From Pedobacter sp. SL55 (GTDB taxonomy: Bacteria; Bacteroidota; Bacteroidia; Sphingobacteriales; Sphingobacteriaceae), in the NCBI RefSeq assembly GCF_026625705.1, contig NZ_CP113059.1, positions 1,426,001 through 1,490,000 on the forward strand: a stretch of DNA of 64,000 nt. Direction: 5' to 3'. This document shows positions 1-8,621 of the stretch, piece by piece. Positions within the stretch are counted from its first letter, which is position 1; every line of letters starts with the position of its first letter. The notes beneath the pieces were generated by a model. The model did no database searches, had not been told where the DNA came from, and was given only the letters and a program-made list of their open reading frames with translations. The position numbers and the translations under genes were made by a program.

Positions 1-245
1 TTGCCCAAATCGAAGCCCCAAACCATCAGGCCTTCGTGAGTTTTTCCATTAATAATGCCACGGTATTCGTATCGTATAAACCTTTTATTTAACAGGCTAA
101 TAATTTTGCTGGTAGTTGGCGATTCATCTGCTAGTACATCTTTCTCGAACCAAGTGCGGGTGCGGCCATCCCAATTGCCCACCAAACTTAGCAACCTCAA
201 ATGTGGGCCGCTTTCCTTAGATATTTCGAATTTAGTTTTGCTCAT
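1..245 (-). CDS. DUF1579-like protein, 3' part outside window
   Basis: Reading the minus strand from the ATG at 245 gives an open frame that runs off the window edge after 81 codons, beginning MSKTKFEISKESGPHLRLLS. The pattern S-L-V-G-N-W-D-G (about residues 20-27) followed by a segment ending in R-Y-E-Y-R-G resembles the start of the DUF1579 domain, which is also seen in the lipoprotein at 5106-5753 (AGNWDVDITFY, then GRYQHSTYKG). No signal peptide is visible, so this copy is probably cytoplasmic. The biochemical function of the family is not established. The gene is divergent from the one at 399. Identification rests on the short N-terminal part only. Confidence 0.6.
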   Translation of the reverse strand, partial: MSKTKFEISKESGPHLRLLSLVGNWDGRTRTWFEKDVLADESPTTSKIISLLNKRFIRYEYRGIINGKTHEGLMVWGFDLG

Positions 246-398
246 AATTCTAAGATACTGTTTATGTTTGAAAGTTGAAATGTTGGAAGGTTGAAATGTT
301 TTGGTTAATTGTTGAAACTGGTTAATCGGTTAACTATGGTTTTTCGCTTTAGTTTTTCGGCTTTGGTCTTTTCGCTTTTTACCTTTAACTTAGAACCC

Positions 399-968
399 AT
401 GTCGTCACATCACATTGTAAAAGAAAAACAAGAACCCGCTTTGTACATTCACGAGTTGGGAAATTTTAACGAAGAATACTTAGGCCAGTTGTTAGAGTGG
501 AGCCCAACGTTAATTGTACTGGCAAATGAGTATGAAAAGGTTGTTTCTTTAGGCTTAAAGGTTGATGTTATAGTAGGAAATTTAGATGCTGGAGCAGAAT
601 TACAAGAGCACATTCGGATTATTCCGCAACAAAAAAACGGAATTGAAGACGCCATAGAGTTTTTGGTTAAGGAGAAGTATCCGGCAGTAAACGTAATTAG
701 TAAAATCAGTAGTTTTGATGATTTAACTTGCTATTTGCCAGATATCAACCTTGTTTTATTTACAGAAACCAGCAAGCATTTTGCCATTAAAAGCGGCTTT
801 AGCATTTGGAAACCAGCCGGCAGTATTTTCTTAATTGATATCATCGCTTATTTTGAGGCTGATAATTTAATGCAGCAAGAAGAAGAAGGTAAATTTTTGG
901 TAGTAGAAGATGGTTTGGTGGCTTTTCGCTTTCAAGCGCCTTATTTGTTTATTGGGGAGTTGTTGTAA
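399..968 (+). CDS. thiamine pyrophosphokinase-like protein
   Basis: A protein of 189 residues counted from the ATG at 399. The frame is open further upstream (309), but that extra part is low-complexity spacer text of the kind found between other genes here, so 399 is preferred. The segment K-V-D-V-I-V-G-N-L-D-A-G resembles the G-D-x-D-S nucleotide and Mg site of thiamine pyrophosphokinases (PDVVIGDFDS), and the following I-E-D-A-I-E-F-L-V sits where the family has its D-T-D-x-x-K-A-L helix. The key acidic residues are altered (N for D, A for S), so activity in making thiamine diphosphate is uncertain. A catalytically divergent relative is the main alternative. Confidence 0.55.
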   Translation: MSSHHIVKEKQEPALYIHELGNFNEEYLGQLLEWSPTLIVLANEYEKVVSLGLKVDVIVGNLDAGAELQEHIRIIPQQKNGIEDAIEFLVKEKYPAVNVISKISSFDDLTCYLPDINLVLFTETSKHFAIKSGFSIWKPAGSIFLIDIIAYFEADNLMQQEEEGKFLVVEDGLVAFRFQAPYLFIGELL

Positions 969-1092
969 TAAGTATTTAGCTATTAGTAGTTAGTATTTAG
1001 ACAAAGCTATTAGTCAAAACTTTTTATTTTTATCTTTCTACTTTTAACCTAAACTGATACCTAATCCCTAATACCTGACCCCTGAAAAAAAA

Positions 1093-1587
1093 ATGATTTA
1101 CTTAAGAAAGGCCAAAGAAGAAGATTTACCTATAATTAGAAGTTTGGCCGAACAAACTTGGCCAACGGCATATAGCGATATCATTTCGGCAGCGCAGATT
1201 AGTTTTATGTTGGAAAAAATGTACAACCGAGGAGAGCTATTGAGCCAACTACAGCAGGGGCACACTTTTTTAATGGCTTCGGAACTAAAGGAGGATGTTG
1301 GCTTCGCTGGCTTTTCGCTAATAGATACTGAAAACAAGATTTTTAAACTGCACAAGCTTTATGTACTGCCTAAAATGCATGGCAAAGGCGTAGGCAAATT
1401 ATTGATGAATGAGGTGGTAAATAGCGTTAAAGCGCAGGGCGGAAAGTTCTTGCAATTAAACGTTAACCGAGCTAACAAAGCGTTAGATTTTTATCAAAAA
1501 GCCAGCTTTAAAATAAAAGAAACCGTTGACCTTGATATTGGCAACGGTTTCTTTATGAATGATTATGTAATGGAGAAGGAACTATAG
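1093..1587 (+). CDS. GNAT family N-acetyltransferase
   Basis: 164 residues, close to the usual GNAT length. It starts M-I-Y-L-R-K-A-K-E-E-D-L, a typical first strand and helix, and carries the acetyl-CoA pyrophosphate loop as V-L-P-K-M-H-G-K-G-V-G-K-L-L-M (about residues 91-105). The late motif N-K-A-L-D-F-Y-Q-K-A-S-F-K corresponds to the conserved A-x-x-F-Y-x-K-x-G-F element of the RimI-like branch. The acceptor substrate cannot be told from sequence. The gene stands alone, with low-complexity spacer DNA on its 5' side and a palindromic repeat after it. Confidence 0.9.
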   Translation: MIYLRKAKEEDLPIIRSLAEQTWPTAYSDIISAAQISFMLEKMYNRGELLSQLQQGHTFLMASELKEDVGFAGFSLIDTENKIFKLHKLYVLPKMHGKGVGKLLMNEVVNSVKAQGGKFLQLNVNRANKALDFYQKASFKIKETVDLDIGNGFFMNDYVMEKEL

Positions 1588-1645
1588 TCCTCACATTTCC
1601 CTAAACGGAGAATAACACGGGCAAGTTTTATGCATTTTGCAACTC

Positions 1646-1677
1646 CCCTCCTTTGGAGGGGCTGGGGGAGGCTTTAT
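1646..1677. repeat. palindromic C/G-block intergenic repeat
   Basis: The stretch CTCCCCTCC-TTTGGAGGGG-CTGGGGGAGG contains nested inverted C and G blocks and sits at the 3' junction of two convergent genes. A longer relative of the same style lies at 60904-60994. It may act as a bidirectional terminator or be a REP-like dispersed repeat. Confidence 0.5.
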
Positions 1678-2985
1678 TTCAACTTCGGTATTCTGCTGGG
1701 GGTATCAGCACCGCTAATGATACTTACCGCACTTTTAGCAATAGCTTTAATGGTTGATAAAATATTTTCGACATCCAATGAACTATATTCATCTTTCACG
1801 GTGTGGTATAGTTTATCGATATCAATTTGATCGGTACTAATGGTGTGCGCCGGTACACCTAAAGCTGCTAAAGTTGCATTGTCACTTCTGTAGAAAAGGT
1901 TTTCTTTTATATACGGATCTGGGTGGAAAGTAAATTCAGTACCCGCTAAATTTTTCTGTAAAATGCTTCCGAAATCAGATTTATCATAACCAGTAATAAA
2001 GGCGGTGTTTTTACCAAACTTACTGTCTTTGCCAATCATTTCGATATTAAACATGGCAACTACATCATCTGGGTTTAGCTGTTTCGAAAAATACTGCGAG
2101 CCAAAGCCTCCTATTTCTTCTGCGGTAAACGCAACGAAAATTAATGTACGCTCATTTTTGTTCAATTTTTTGTAGTATTTTGGCTAGGGCAATAACTGCC
2201 GATGTTCCCGAAGCATCATCATCGGCACCATTCATAATACTGTCGCCTTCAACAGGTTTTACAATGCCCATGTGATCATAATGTCCAGAAAAAACTACCA
2301 GTTCTTTTGCTTTAGATTTACCCGGAATTACACCAGCCACATTAAATAAAGGCATTTTAGTGATGCTGTTTTTGAGCTCTACTTTAAAGCCATTAGCTAC
2401 ATTTTCTTTATCTAAAACAAAAACTGCTGCAGCTGCTTTGTCACTTTTTAAATCAGTTTCGTCTACTGTTGTTTCTCTGCCCAACATTCCCTTTAAGCGG
2501 TTAAAAGCATCTACAAATTTCACATCAACTAAAATTAATTGCTTTTTGCCACTGCGAGCTACCGTTCTAAACTGGCTCATAAAGTCTTTTTCAGGGTCAA
2601 GTTTAATCCAACCGTCGCTATTGGTTTGGTCAAACGAAAGATTTTCTACTTTGTTGCCATACACCAAGATGTTTTCGGCGGCTACTTCTTGCCCGTCAAT
2701 AGTTACTTTGGCAGATGATGGCTTTAGCAGATATTTATGAAACGTTTGGCGAAAGCCTGTTTGCCCATCTAAAGGCTTTAAACCAATGGCAGCAAATTCT
2801 TTTTCGATAAAGGTTGCAGCTTTATCAATTCCTGGTGTAAATGTACGGCGACCTTGCATGTCGTCACTTGCCAAGGTTTTAATTAAATGGTCTACGTAAT
2901 CTTTGGTAATGATCTTGTCAATGTTTTGTGCACTTGCCGTTAGCGAGGCAACCGCTAATCCCATCGCGAATATGGTTTTTTTCAT
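1674..2985 (-). pseudogene. M28 family metallopeptidase, frameshifted
   Basis: Two overlapping minus-strand frames together make one M28 zinc aminopeptidase of about 435 residues. The 5' part (2985-2152) has a signal peptide (MKKTIFAMGLAVASLTASAQ) and the zinc ligands in S-G-H-Y-D-H-M-G and N-G-A-D-D-D-A-S-G-T. The 3' part (to 1674) has the catalytic pair A-E-E-I-G-G, the ligand region N-I-E-M-I-G-K-D and P-A-H-T-I-S-T. The frames meet in a run of six A (minus strand, about 2164-2169). With five A the reading is Q-K-L-N-K-N-E-R-T-L-I-F, normal for the family. The break is therefore a +1 indel in a homopolymer, either a sequencing error or a real inactivation. If intact, the product would be an exported peptidase. 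Confidence 0.85.
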
Positions 2986-3121
2986 CTTTATAGTATTTAG
3001 TAATTAGATGTTAGTAATTAGATATAAGTATTGCGTATTGAGATTTATGGCCTCAAATATTTTTTATTTTTGAATTTTCATTTTTAACTTGACTGATCCC
3101 TGTCTACTGGTTCGTGACCAC

Positions 3122-4951
3122 TTATTTCACCGCACTTTCTAACCATTTTTCTCTAAAAACTTTCATTTCTGCTGTTAAAGTTCCGCCAGTATTTTCAATT
3201 GGCAATACTTCTAGAGACGGATTTTCTATGAAGGTTAGTTTCGTTGTTTTTTCTACCCCTTTTCTACTATAAACCACTTCAATTGTTTCCCCTGGTTGGT
3301 GTTTTTCTGTAACGGCTTCGAAATCTTTAGCGGTTTTAATATCACTACCATCAGCTTTTAAAATTACATCTTCAATGTCTAAACCAGCAATGTAAGCCGG
3401 CGACCCAACTAAGGTGGCAGGCATCGTTACTTTGCCCTGGTTAACCTCTAAACGACCAATGCCCGTATAGGCTTTGCCAGCACTACTCTTCTGTAAAACC
3501 AATCCGGCTTTCAATAACAAAGATGCATAATCTTCCTTTTTAGTTGCATACACATAACTGTTAAAAAATTGTTTAGCAAAAACTGGTTTTTTAGTTAAGG
3601 ATGCTAAGGTTTTTTCTAAATCTGGAATGGTGTAAGCAATTTCAGTTTTGCCATAGGCTTTCCAAAGGGCTTTCATGTAATCGTCTAAAATAAGCTTAAA
3701 ATCTGTTCTTAAGCGTAAATCTAGCGCTAAGCCTACTGCTGCACCATAAGTGTAATATGAGGTAAAGATATTTCTTTGGTTGGTTTGGTCTACGGCTACA
3801 CCAGCATCGGCAAATACGGCATATCTGCTCGCTTGTACGGGTGTAAAGTTCTTGGCTCCTGGCGAATTAATTACCGAATTTACCAAGCCGCCGAAAACCC
3901 TCGAAATGTCTTCCAAATTCCTAAATCCTGCTCTTTTTAGCGCTAGGTTTCCATAATATTGTGTAAAGCCCTCTGCCAACCATAGCTCGTCGCTAATGTT
4001 AGCTTGTGTAAAGTTAAAAGGCTCTAAGGTTCTAGGGCGTAAACGTTCTACATTCCAGGCATGGAAAAACTCGTGGGAGAAAGTGCCCAATAAATTGTTT
4101 TCGTAACCCCCAATTTTTGGTGTTCGCTGTACAATTACGGTAGAATTTCTATGCTCCATACCATCGCCAGCATAACTTGGATGTACGCAATGTAAGAAGT
4201 AGTAATTACCATCATCGAAAGTTGGCAGCTCTCCGAAAATGGCTTTCTGTTCATCAACTACTTTTTTAAGCATATTGGCGTAATTAAAAACAGTCATTTC
4301 ATCATCTTCAGAATGTGCTATTAAATGAATAGTTTGGGTTTTTCCATTGGTGTTTTTAACCTCAAAACTTGCCTTCTTGTAGTTTGATATTTCTATCGGG
4401 CTATCCATAAAATACTGGAAATCTTTTGCGTAATAAACGCCATTGCCCAGTGCCTTTAACTGGGTAGCAACTTTCCAATCTGCTTTGCCTGTAAAGTTGA
4501 ATTTTACTGTTCTGGGCTTTTTATCCATACCTATGGGAAAAGCAAAAACCGCAGGTATGTTCATGTGTGCATGGGTCTCATCAAAACCAGCATAAGTGCC
4601 ATCAATCCAATTACCAAAAACGGTGTAGGTAACTTTTATTTTGCCATTGGCTTTAGTGATTTCATAGACATCGCCGGCGGGCTGTTTTAGTTTCAAAGGT
4701 TTGCCGTTGGTATCAAAAGCCTTTAGGTTATAAATGTTCTTGCCAAACTCGTGTGTGGCGTATCTGCCCGGCGAAGAACGAGCAAATCTTACTTTTAGTG
4801 GCGCATTTGCAGGTACGTTAGGAATGGTCATGCTTACTTCGGCCTCGTGGTGTACCGCATTGGGGAAACTTACCGTGTAGCTGATTTCCTGCTGAGATTT
4901 TGCAATGGTAGTAGCGCCAAAAAGGAACACGATTAATAGATAATTCTTCAT
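3122..4951 (-). CDS. M61 family peptidase with PDZ domain
   Basis: 609 residues with an N-terminal signal peptide ending near K-S-Q-Q. An N-terminal beta domain is followed by a thermolysin-like zinc site H-E-F-F-H-A-W-N (about residues 291-298) with E-G-F-T-Q-Y-Y downstream as the third ligand region. A C-terminal PDZ-like domain (about 500-570) contains G-S-P-A-Y-I-A-G-L-D-I-E-D-V-I-L. This order is that of M61 glycyl aminopeptidases, which prefer small residues. Periplasmic location is inferred from the signal peptide. The neighbouring M28 gene is also an exported peptidase on the same strand, but a 136-nt spacer separates them, so co-transcription is uncertain. Confidence 0.92.
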   Translation of the reverse strand: MKNYLLIVFLFGATTIAKSQQEISYTVSFPNAVHHEAEVSMTIPNVPANAPLKVRFARSSPGRYATHEFGKNIYNLKAFDTNGKPLKLKQPAGDVYEITKANGKIKVTYTVFGNWIDGTYAGFDETHAHMNIPAVFAFPIGMDKKPRTVKFNFTGKADWKVATQLKALGNGVYYAKDFQYFMDSPIEISNYKKASFEVKNTNGKTQTIHLIAHSEDDEMTVFNYANMLKKVVDEQKAIFGELPTFDDGNYYFLHCVHPSYAGDGMEHRNSTVIVQRTPKIGGYENNLLGTFSHEFFHAWNVERLRPRTLEPFNFTQANISDELWLAEGFTQYYGNLALKRAGFRNLEDISRVFGGLVNSVINSPGAKNFTPVQASRYAVFADAGVAVDQTNQRNIFTSYYTYGAAVGLALDLRLRTDFKLILDDYMKALWKAYGKTEIAYTIPDLEKTLASLTKKPVFAKQFFNSYVYATKKEDYASLLLKAGLVLQKSSAGKAYTGIGRLEVNQGKVTMPATLVGSPAYIAGLDIEDVILKADGSDIKTAKDFEAVTEKHQPGETIEVVYSRKGVEKTTKLTFIENPSLEVLPIENTGGTLTAEMKVFREKWLESAVK

Positions 4952-5052
4952 TTGCCTAAGTTTAGGATTTGAAGTTAAGATTTCGGCGATTAATATTCTG
5001 ATTTGTGAGCATTTTATTACCGTTTAATTTGATGTAGTTAGGGTATTACACA

Positions 5053-5083
5053 CAAAAAAGCCCATCAATAATTTGATAGGCTT
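5053..5083 (-). terminator. rho-independent terminator after DUF1579 lipoprotein
   Basis: On the minus strand AGCCTATCAA, a 4-nt loop, TTGATGGGCT and a T run form a 10-bp stem with one mismatch, about 25 nt past the stop codon at 5106. Confidence 0.8.
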
Positions 5084-5105
5084 ACTGTTTTTTAAGCAAC
5101 CAGTA

Positions 5106-5753
5106 TTATTTTCTTGTCAATTTAATGGACATTGTTTTTGTTTCCTTACCTTCTTTTGTATCATACATTTCCATTAATTGGTTGTTATCGTCAATCATGG
5201 TAAAAACCTCTCTAAATGGAATTTGTTTTCCAGAGGTAGGTTCGGTAGAGGTACCTTTAAAGGTCATTTGTTTTTTGCTTTCTACAAAGTTGCCTTCTGC
5301 ATACATTAGTCCGGTTCCCATGTTATCAATCCATGTACTGATATAAACTTTTCTAGCATTATCATAAGCTAGGGTGTTCATTCCTTCAAAAGGCATTCCA
5401 TCCATATTGCCCTTGTAAGTAGAGTGCTGGTAGCGCCCGCCAAGTATCATTTTGGTTTCGGCTTTAATGCCCGGGCTGCTAGACATGATAGAACCGTCTG
5501 CATTATAAAAGGTAATGTCTACGTCCCAGTTACCTGCCGATTTACTTAGCATTTGGTGTTCGTTGCCTGGGGTCATGTAGGTTTCCCAAGCTTTCATCAT
5601 TGCGGCCGAGTCTACAGGTGCCTTGGTGGTATCTTTAACTATGGTATTGGTATCTACCGATAGGCTGTCTGTTGTGCTGCTGCCTTTTTTTTCGCTTTGA
5701 CAAGCTGTTGCAAATAAGAGTGTTACACCTGTGGCTAAAAGTAAATTTTTCAT
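5106..5753 (-). CDS. DUF1579 domain lipoprotein
   Basis: 215 residues. The N-terminus M-K-N-L-L-L-A-T-G-V-T-L-L-F-A-T-A-C has a lipobox (A-T-A-C), so the mature protein is probably lipid-anchored at Cys18. A serine and threonine-rich linker precedes the DUF1579 domain, which starts around S-A-G-N-W-D-V-D-I-T-F-Y and ends with M-S-I-K-L-T-R-K. The fold is thought to be a small beta-barrel; no enzyme activity is established. It is a paralogue of the partial gene at the window start. A terminator follows directly and the upstream gene is more than 80 nt away, so it is probably a single transcription unit. Confidence 0.85.
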   Translation of the reverse strand: MKNLLLATGVTLLFATACQSEKKGSSTTDSLSVDTNTIVKDTTKAPVDSAAMMKAWETYMTPGNEHQMLSKSAGNWDVDITFYNADGSIMSSSPGIKAETKMILGGRYQHSTYKGNMDGMPFEGMNTLAYDNARKVYISTWIDNMGTGLMYAEGNFVESKKQMTFKGTSTEPTSGKQIPFREVFTMIDDNNQLMEMYDTKEGKETKTMSIKLTRK

Positions 5754-5838
5754 TGCTTTTGGGTAAGTTTAATGTTTTGTGGATAAACAAGGTACGAAAA
5801 TCTTTATTTTTTTGGCAGCAAATATTAAAGATAGTTTT

Positions 5839-6924
5839 TTATAAGTTCCTCAACTCATCAATCCTTTGTTTAGCCCTAATCTCAACCCTAGTGTCTTGAA
5901 TTTGGTCTGCTACAGCAATTTCCATATCGCGGTCTTTGTCTGATAAGTGTTTTTGTACCGCTTCTTCATTTTCTACCGCATGATCGTAAGATCCCCTGGC
6001 GCTCATCAGCTTCACAAAAACCGGCAAACATTCAAAGAAGATAAACAGCAAGCCAATAAAAGTTACCGCCATGGCAGTATTGATATCTTTAGAACCATCG
6101 GCATTAAAACTTAGCTGCCCTAAAGCCCAATTTCTATCTGCAAAACCAGCCACATTGCTTAAACTATCTAGCTGTTTGGAGGTGTAAAGTTTTTCGGTCA
6201 TTAAGCCATCAAAAGCTTTACGGCCGTCTACAAATTTTTCCATTTGCCTAATATCCGTAGTAAGTGTATCCAGGTTCTGCTCTCGTTGTTTCAGCTCTGC
6301 TTCTTTCCGTTTGGCATAAGGCCCATATCCCATTACGCCAGATGTTTCAGTAGTTTTATTTCCAAAAATCTCGTAGTTCAGTTTTTGTCTATCACTTTTA
6401 ATTGCAGCGGCTAAAGAATCTCTTTGGGCTTTTAAATCTTTCAGTTTCCCCAGTTCAATAGTGTATTTTTTATCGAATGCTTTATTTAAAGTATCAATTT
6501 TTGAACGCTGGCCATTGAGGTAGCTTACTTTTAATTTCTCCTTAATTTCCTTGTCAAAAATCCTTAGCTCTAGCGGGCGAGAAATGACGATGCCAATCAT
6601 GATGGCAAGTAAAATACGAGGCGTTGCCTGGAGCAGTTGCTTCCGCGAGCTCGCATTTTTATCTAAGCTGCCCACAATGTAGCGGTCCATGTTAAAGATG
6701 GCCAAGCCCCAAATCAGTCCGAAAAAGATAGAGAACAGCCAAGCAAAATCTCCACCTTTAAAAACAAAATACATGGCATAGCCACCAGAAAGGGCGGCAA
6801 AAAGTCCTGTAAAAAATATGGTAGCACCAATACCAAAGTATTTGTTGTGGTCTGTAGGGTGTTTTTCTAGTGTAGCTAGGTGGGCACCAGAACAAAACCA
6901 GAGGAAGCGAGAAATGCGGTTCAT
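5839..6924 (-). CDS. DUF4407 domain membrane protein
   Basis: 361 residues from the ATG at 6924; the longer frame begins with a TTG and is not preferred. Two hydrophobic hairpins near the N-terminus (about residues 30-110) contain the characteristic I-F-N-M-D-R-Y-I-V-G-S, then a long soluble helical segment rich in K, E and Q (about 120-260), then a C-terminal membrane segment (F-I-G-L-L-F-I-F-F-E-C-L-P-V-F-V-K). That arrangement and the N-M-D-R-Y motif are those of DUF4407 proteins. Function is unknown; the charged middle could be a coiled coil outside the membrane. Confidence 0.9.
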   Translation of the reverse strand: MNRISRFLWFCSGAHLATLEKHPTDHNKYFGIGATIFFTGLFAALSGGYAMYFVFKGGDFAWLFSIFFGLIWGLAIFNMDRYIVGSLDKNASSRKQLLQATPRILLAIMIGIVISRPLELRIFDKEIKEKLKVSYLNGQRSKIDTLNKAFDKKYTIELGKLKDLKAQRDSLAAAIKSDRQKLNYEIFGNKTTETSGVMGYGPYAKRKEAELKQREQNLDTLTTDIRQMEKFVDGRKAFDGLMTEKLYTSKQLDSLSNVAGFADRNWALGQLSFNADGSKDINTAMAVTFIGLLFIFFECLPVFVKLMSARGSYDHAVENEEAVQKHLSDKDRDMEIAVADQIQDTRVEIRAKQRIDELRNL

Positions 6925-7261
6925 TTTAACCAAATTAAAAATATCTATAGTTAAACGACTGGCAAACCCAAATGTTACAGTTGTAAAAGAAATTAGTAGA
7001 AGAGTTGTACATTTTAGCTATAGATACACAGATGTATTATGAAGTTAACATTGGTATGAAGCGGATTTGTACATCTGTGACAATTTTAATGAATGGTTGG
7101 ACTAACCAAATTTCTCACATTAAAAAGTAAAAATACCGTGAAGAATTTGACCGCAGTTATTTAATGCCGTAATTCGTATCTTTGATAAAAACACGAAGCA
7201 ATGAAACCATCTAAATTATCAGGATAGTTTCATGACCTTTTAAATAAAAACAGAAAAACAA
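6925..7261. other. intergenic region with inverted repeats and promoter
   Basis: This gap of 337 bases between divergent genes holds an inverted repeat CACAGATGTA / TACATCTGTG (7027-7036 and 7070-7079), a promoter-like TATCTTTG at 7177-7184 and a second inverted repeat ATGAAAC / GTTTCAT (7201-7207 and 7227-7233) in the presumed 5' leader of the rhodanese gene. A very short frame (MKPSKLSG, from 7201) lies inside that second repeat; it is too short to call a gene. Confidence 0.55.
7177..7184 (+). promoter_or_regulatory. -7 box for rhodanese gene
   Basis: TATCTTTG matches the Bacteroidota -7 consensus TAnnTTTG. No TTTG sits at the ideal 19-21 nt upstream; the nearest is 27 nt away (7146-7149). 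It would give a 5' leader of about 70 nt that contains the 7201-7233 inverted repeat. Confidence 0.55.
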
Positions 7262-7579
7262 ATGAAAGAAGTTACTGTACAAGACTTAAAACAGAAAATA
7301 GATAACAACGAGCCTTTTCAACTGATTGATGTTAGGGAGACTTTTGAATATGAAACCTCTAACCTAGATGGTTTAAATATCCCTTTGGGTGGTATTTTAA
7401 TTGAGGCTGATCAAATTGATAGAGATAAGCCCGTAATTGTACAGTGCCGTAGCGGTAAACGTAGTGCTGCTGCCATTATGCAATTAGAGCAAGTGCACGG
7501 TTTTGATAACTTATATAACTTAAAGGGGGGCATATTGGCTTGGCAAGAAGCTTTTGACCCAAACATGCCAGTTTATTAA
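7262..7579 (+). CDS. single-domain rhodanese-like protein
   Basis: 105 residues, the length of a stand-alone rhodanese. It shows L-I-D-V-R-E-T-F-E-Y-E at about residues 21-31 and the active-site loop V-Q-C-R-S-G-K-R-S-A-A-A with a catalytic Cys (about residue 61), followed by G-G-I-L-A-W. The six-residue C-R-S-G-K-R loop fits sulfurtransferases of the GlpE/PspE type, which move sulfane sulfur to small acceptors such as cyanide or thioredoxin. No signal peptide is seen, so it is probably cytoplasmic. The physiological sulfur acceptor is not clear. Confidence 0.93.
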   Translation: MKEVTVQDLKQKIDNNEPFQLIDVRETFEYETSNLDGLNIPLGGILIEADQIDRDKPVIVQCRSGKRSAAAIMQLEQVHGFDNLYNLKGGILAWQEAFDPNMPVY

Positions 7580-7660
7580 TAAAGGATTGAATTTTGGATG
7601 AGTGACTTGCTAACGATGTCATTCAGTCATTCTCTAATTCAAAACTCAATCATCTCAATC

Positions 7661-7861
7661 ATGAAGAAAAAGATATTCTTAAATGCCTTTTATAATTTGG
7701 CAATGATTCTTTGTATCATCGGCGCATTTTGGGCTTATGAAAATAAAAGTCCGCTGATTTCCGTTTTTTTGGTAGCCGTTTTGGGTGCTTTTTTGTTCTT
7801 TAAGATAAAATTGATAAAAGAACTGAAAAACGATTTTAAGCAAGGGCCACAGAAGAAATAA
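7661..7861 (+). CDS. small two-helix membrane protein
   Basis: 66 residues from the ATG at 7661 (MKKKIFLNAFYNLAMILCI). Two hydrophobic segments (about 8-25 and 31-48) are followed by a lysine-rich tail, so a small inner-membrane protein with a cytoplasmic basic C-terminus is likely. The frame is open upstream to 7598, but that part looks like spacer. I do not recognise a functional family. It lies 81 nt after the rhodanese gene on the same strand and is followed by a strong hairpin, so the two may share a transcript. Confidence 0.7.
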   Translation: MKKKIFLNAFYNLAMILCIIGAFWAYENKSPLISVFLVAVLGAFLFFKIKLIKELKNDFKQGPQKK

Positions 7862-7867
7862 GATAGA

Positions 7868-7892
7868 AAAGCCATCAAATTTGATGGCTTTT
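7868..7892. terminator. bidirectional terminator
   Basis: AAAGCCATCAAA and TTTGATGGCTTT form a perfect 12-bp stem with A and T runs at the two ends. It lies between the convergent genes ending at 7861 and 7907 and can serve both. Confidence 0.9.
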
Positions 7893-7906
7893 CTATTAAA
7901 ATAGTT

Positions 7907-8221
7907 TTAAAGCGTAGTGTGTAGCTCTTCAACAAATTTGAGATCATATTCTGTGATGTATCTCAGTTGCCTAATGGCGCTGACTAAACCCTCTTCATTT
8001 CCTTTCTCATGAATTTCAATGATCAATTCTAAGATGTCTCTTGCTGGCATTCTGTAAAGCAAACTTAAATGGTAAAGCTTCTCAATATCTAAGCTAACCC
8101 GCCCGTTTTCGATGTTTGCCAGTGTGGTTATGGTAATGTTAAGATGGTTAGCCACAAATTTCTGCGTGTAGCTTAAATGTAGCCTTATGGCCTTAATTAC
8201 TTTTCCTGAAGCTATTTTCAT
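7907..8221 (-). CDS. XRE-type helix-turn-helix regulator
   Basis: 104 residues from the ATG at 8221 (MKIASGKVIKAIRLHLSYTQ); the frame extends 12 codons upstream to 8257, across a TACCCTA half-site and the end of the -7 box, and that extension is not preferred. Residues 5-60 fit a Cro/C1 helix-turn-helix: S-Y-T-Q-K-F-V-A-N-H-L-N-I-T-I-T-T-L-A-N-I-E-N-G-R. A helical C-terminal part (about 60-104) may serve dimerisation or sensing. Upstream on the divergent side is a palindrome TACCCTAC-N7-GTAGGGTA (8283-8305), and nearly the same palindrome occurs before 11706 and before 50670. A likely role is control of this small set of loci including itself; that is an inference from position and repetition, not shown. 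Confidence 0.85.
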   Translation of the reverse strand: MKIASGKVIKAIRLHLSYTQKFVANHLNITITTLANIENGRVSLDIEKLYHLSLLYRMPARDILELIIEIHEKGNEEGLVSAIRQLRYITEYDLKFVEELHTTL

Positions 8222-8282
8222 AGTGTAGATATAGGGTAGATACCTGCAAGGTAGCAAATCTTAAAATCTACTTCTAAATTTT

Positions 8283-8305
8283 TACCCTACATTTTTTGTA
8301 GGGTA
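8283..8305. promoter_or_regulatory. palindromic operator, copy A
   Basis: TACCCTAC, a 7-nt spacer ATTTTTT, and GTAGGGTA form a perfect 8-bp inverted repeat. Copies B (11606-11629) and C (50590-50612, opposite orientation) share the arms and the T-rich spacer. A and B sit at the same distance (about 46 nt) upstream of the -33 element of near-identical promoters. Confidence 0.75.
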
Positions 8306-8339
8306 GTTTTTTTGGAAATGTGAAATAGAGCTAAATATA

Positions 8340-8369
8340 TTTGAGGGCTTTTGGTAAAATCTACCTTGC
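8340..8369 (+). promoter_or_regulatory. promoter A for small-peptide locus
   Basis: TTTG at 8340-8343, an 18-nt spacer, and TACCTTGC at 8362-8369 resemble the Bacteroidota -33/-7 pair with one base off the -7 consensus. The sequence from TTTGAGGGCTTTT to AACCTATGAAAAA is nearly repeated at promoter B (11663-11692). Confidence 0.65.
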
Positions 8370-8382
8370 AAAAGCATAACCT

Positions 8383-8427
8383 ATGAAAAACCCTTACCTA
8401 TTGAAGTATTCGCTTGCGGTCACTTAA
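8383..8427 (+). CDS. very short peptide frame at operator A
   Basis: Fourteen codons, MKNPYLLKYSLAVT, begin at the same position relative to the conserved promoter and leader as the 39-residue peptide at 11706. Beyond the stop there is no continued membrane segment. It could be a decayed copy or a leader peptide; support is only positional. Confidence 0.3.
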   Translation: MKNPYLLKYSLAVT

Positions 8428-8621
8428 ATCTAAAGAAGAAACTAAAGACTTCGTCTGGTAATAAATGTAGAAGAGAACTAAAAGCAATCATGATAAGCTA
8501 TATTAGGTCTGGAGGCCTTGGTTTTCAAAAAAGATTGAAGTGGTGTTTCAGAACACTTAAACTAGAAAGGTAATAAATTAAGCATGTTCAGAATACTATA
8601 ACCAAAACCATACTTTCTGCT

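Larger units (their letters stand above)
8222..8621. other. divergent control region and decayed leader
   Basis: The gap between the XRE gene and the CPBP gene holds a minus-strand -7 box (8246-8253), the palindrome (8283-8305), a plus-strand promoter (8340-8369), a 14-codon frame at 8383 (MKNPYLLKYSLAVT) and about 195 bases with no convincing gene. The 14-codon frame has the same 5' leader as the 39-residue peptide gene at 11706 and may be a decayed relative. An open reading without a start codon covers about 8340-8575; I do not call it a gene. Confidence 0.5.

Noticed and set aside
1630..1830. Open frame on the plus strand within the M28 region
   Set aside because: It lies antisense to the M28 peptidase and its residues show no family features; it is a shadow of the minus-strand gene.
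8340..8575. Stop-free stretch at operator A as a gene
   Set aside because: It has no in-frame start codon near its beginning and does not resemble a protein; most likely decayed leader DNA.
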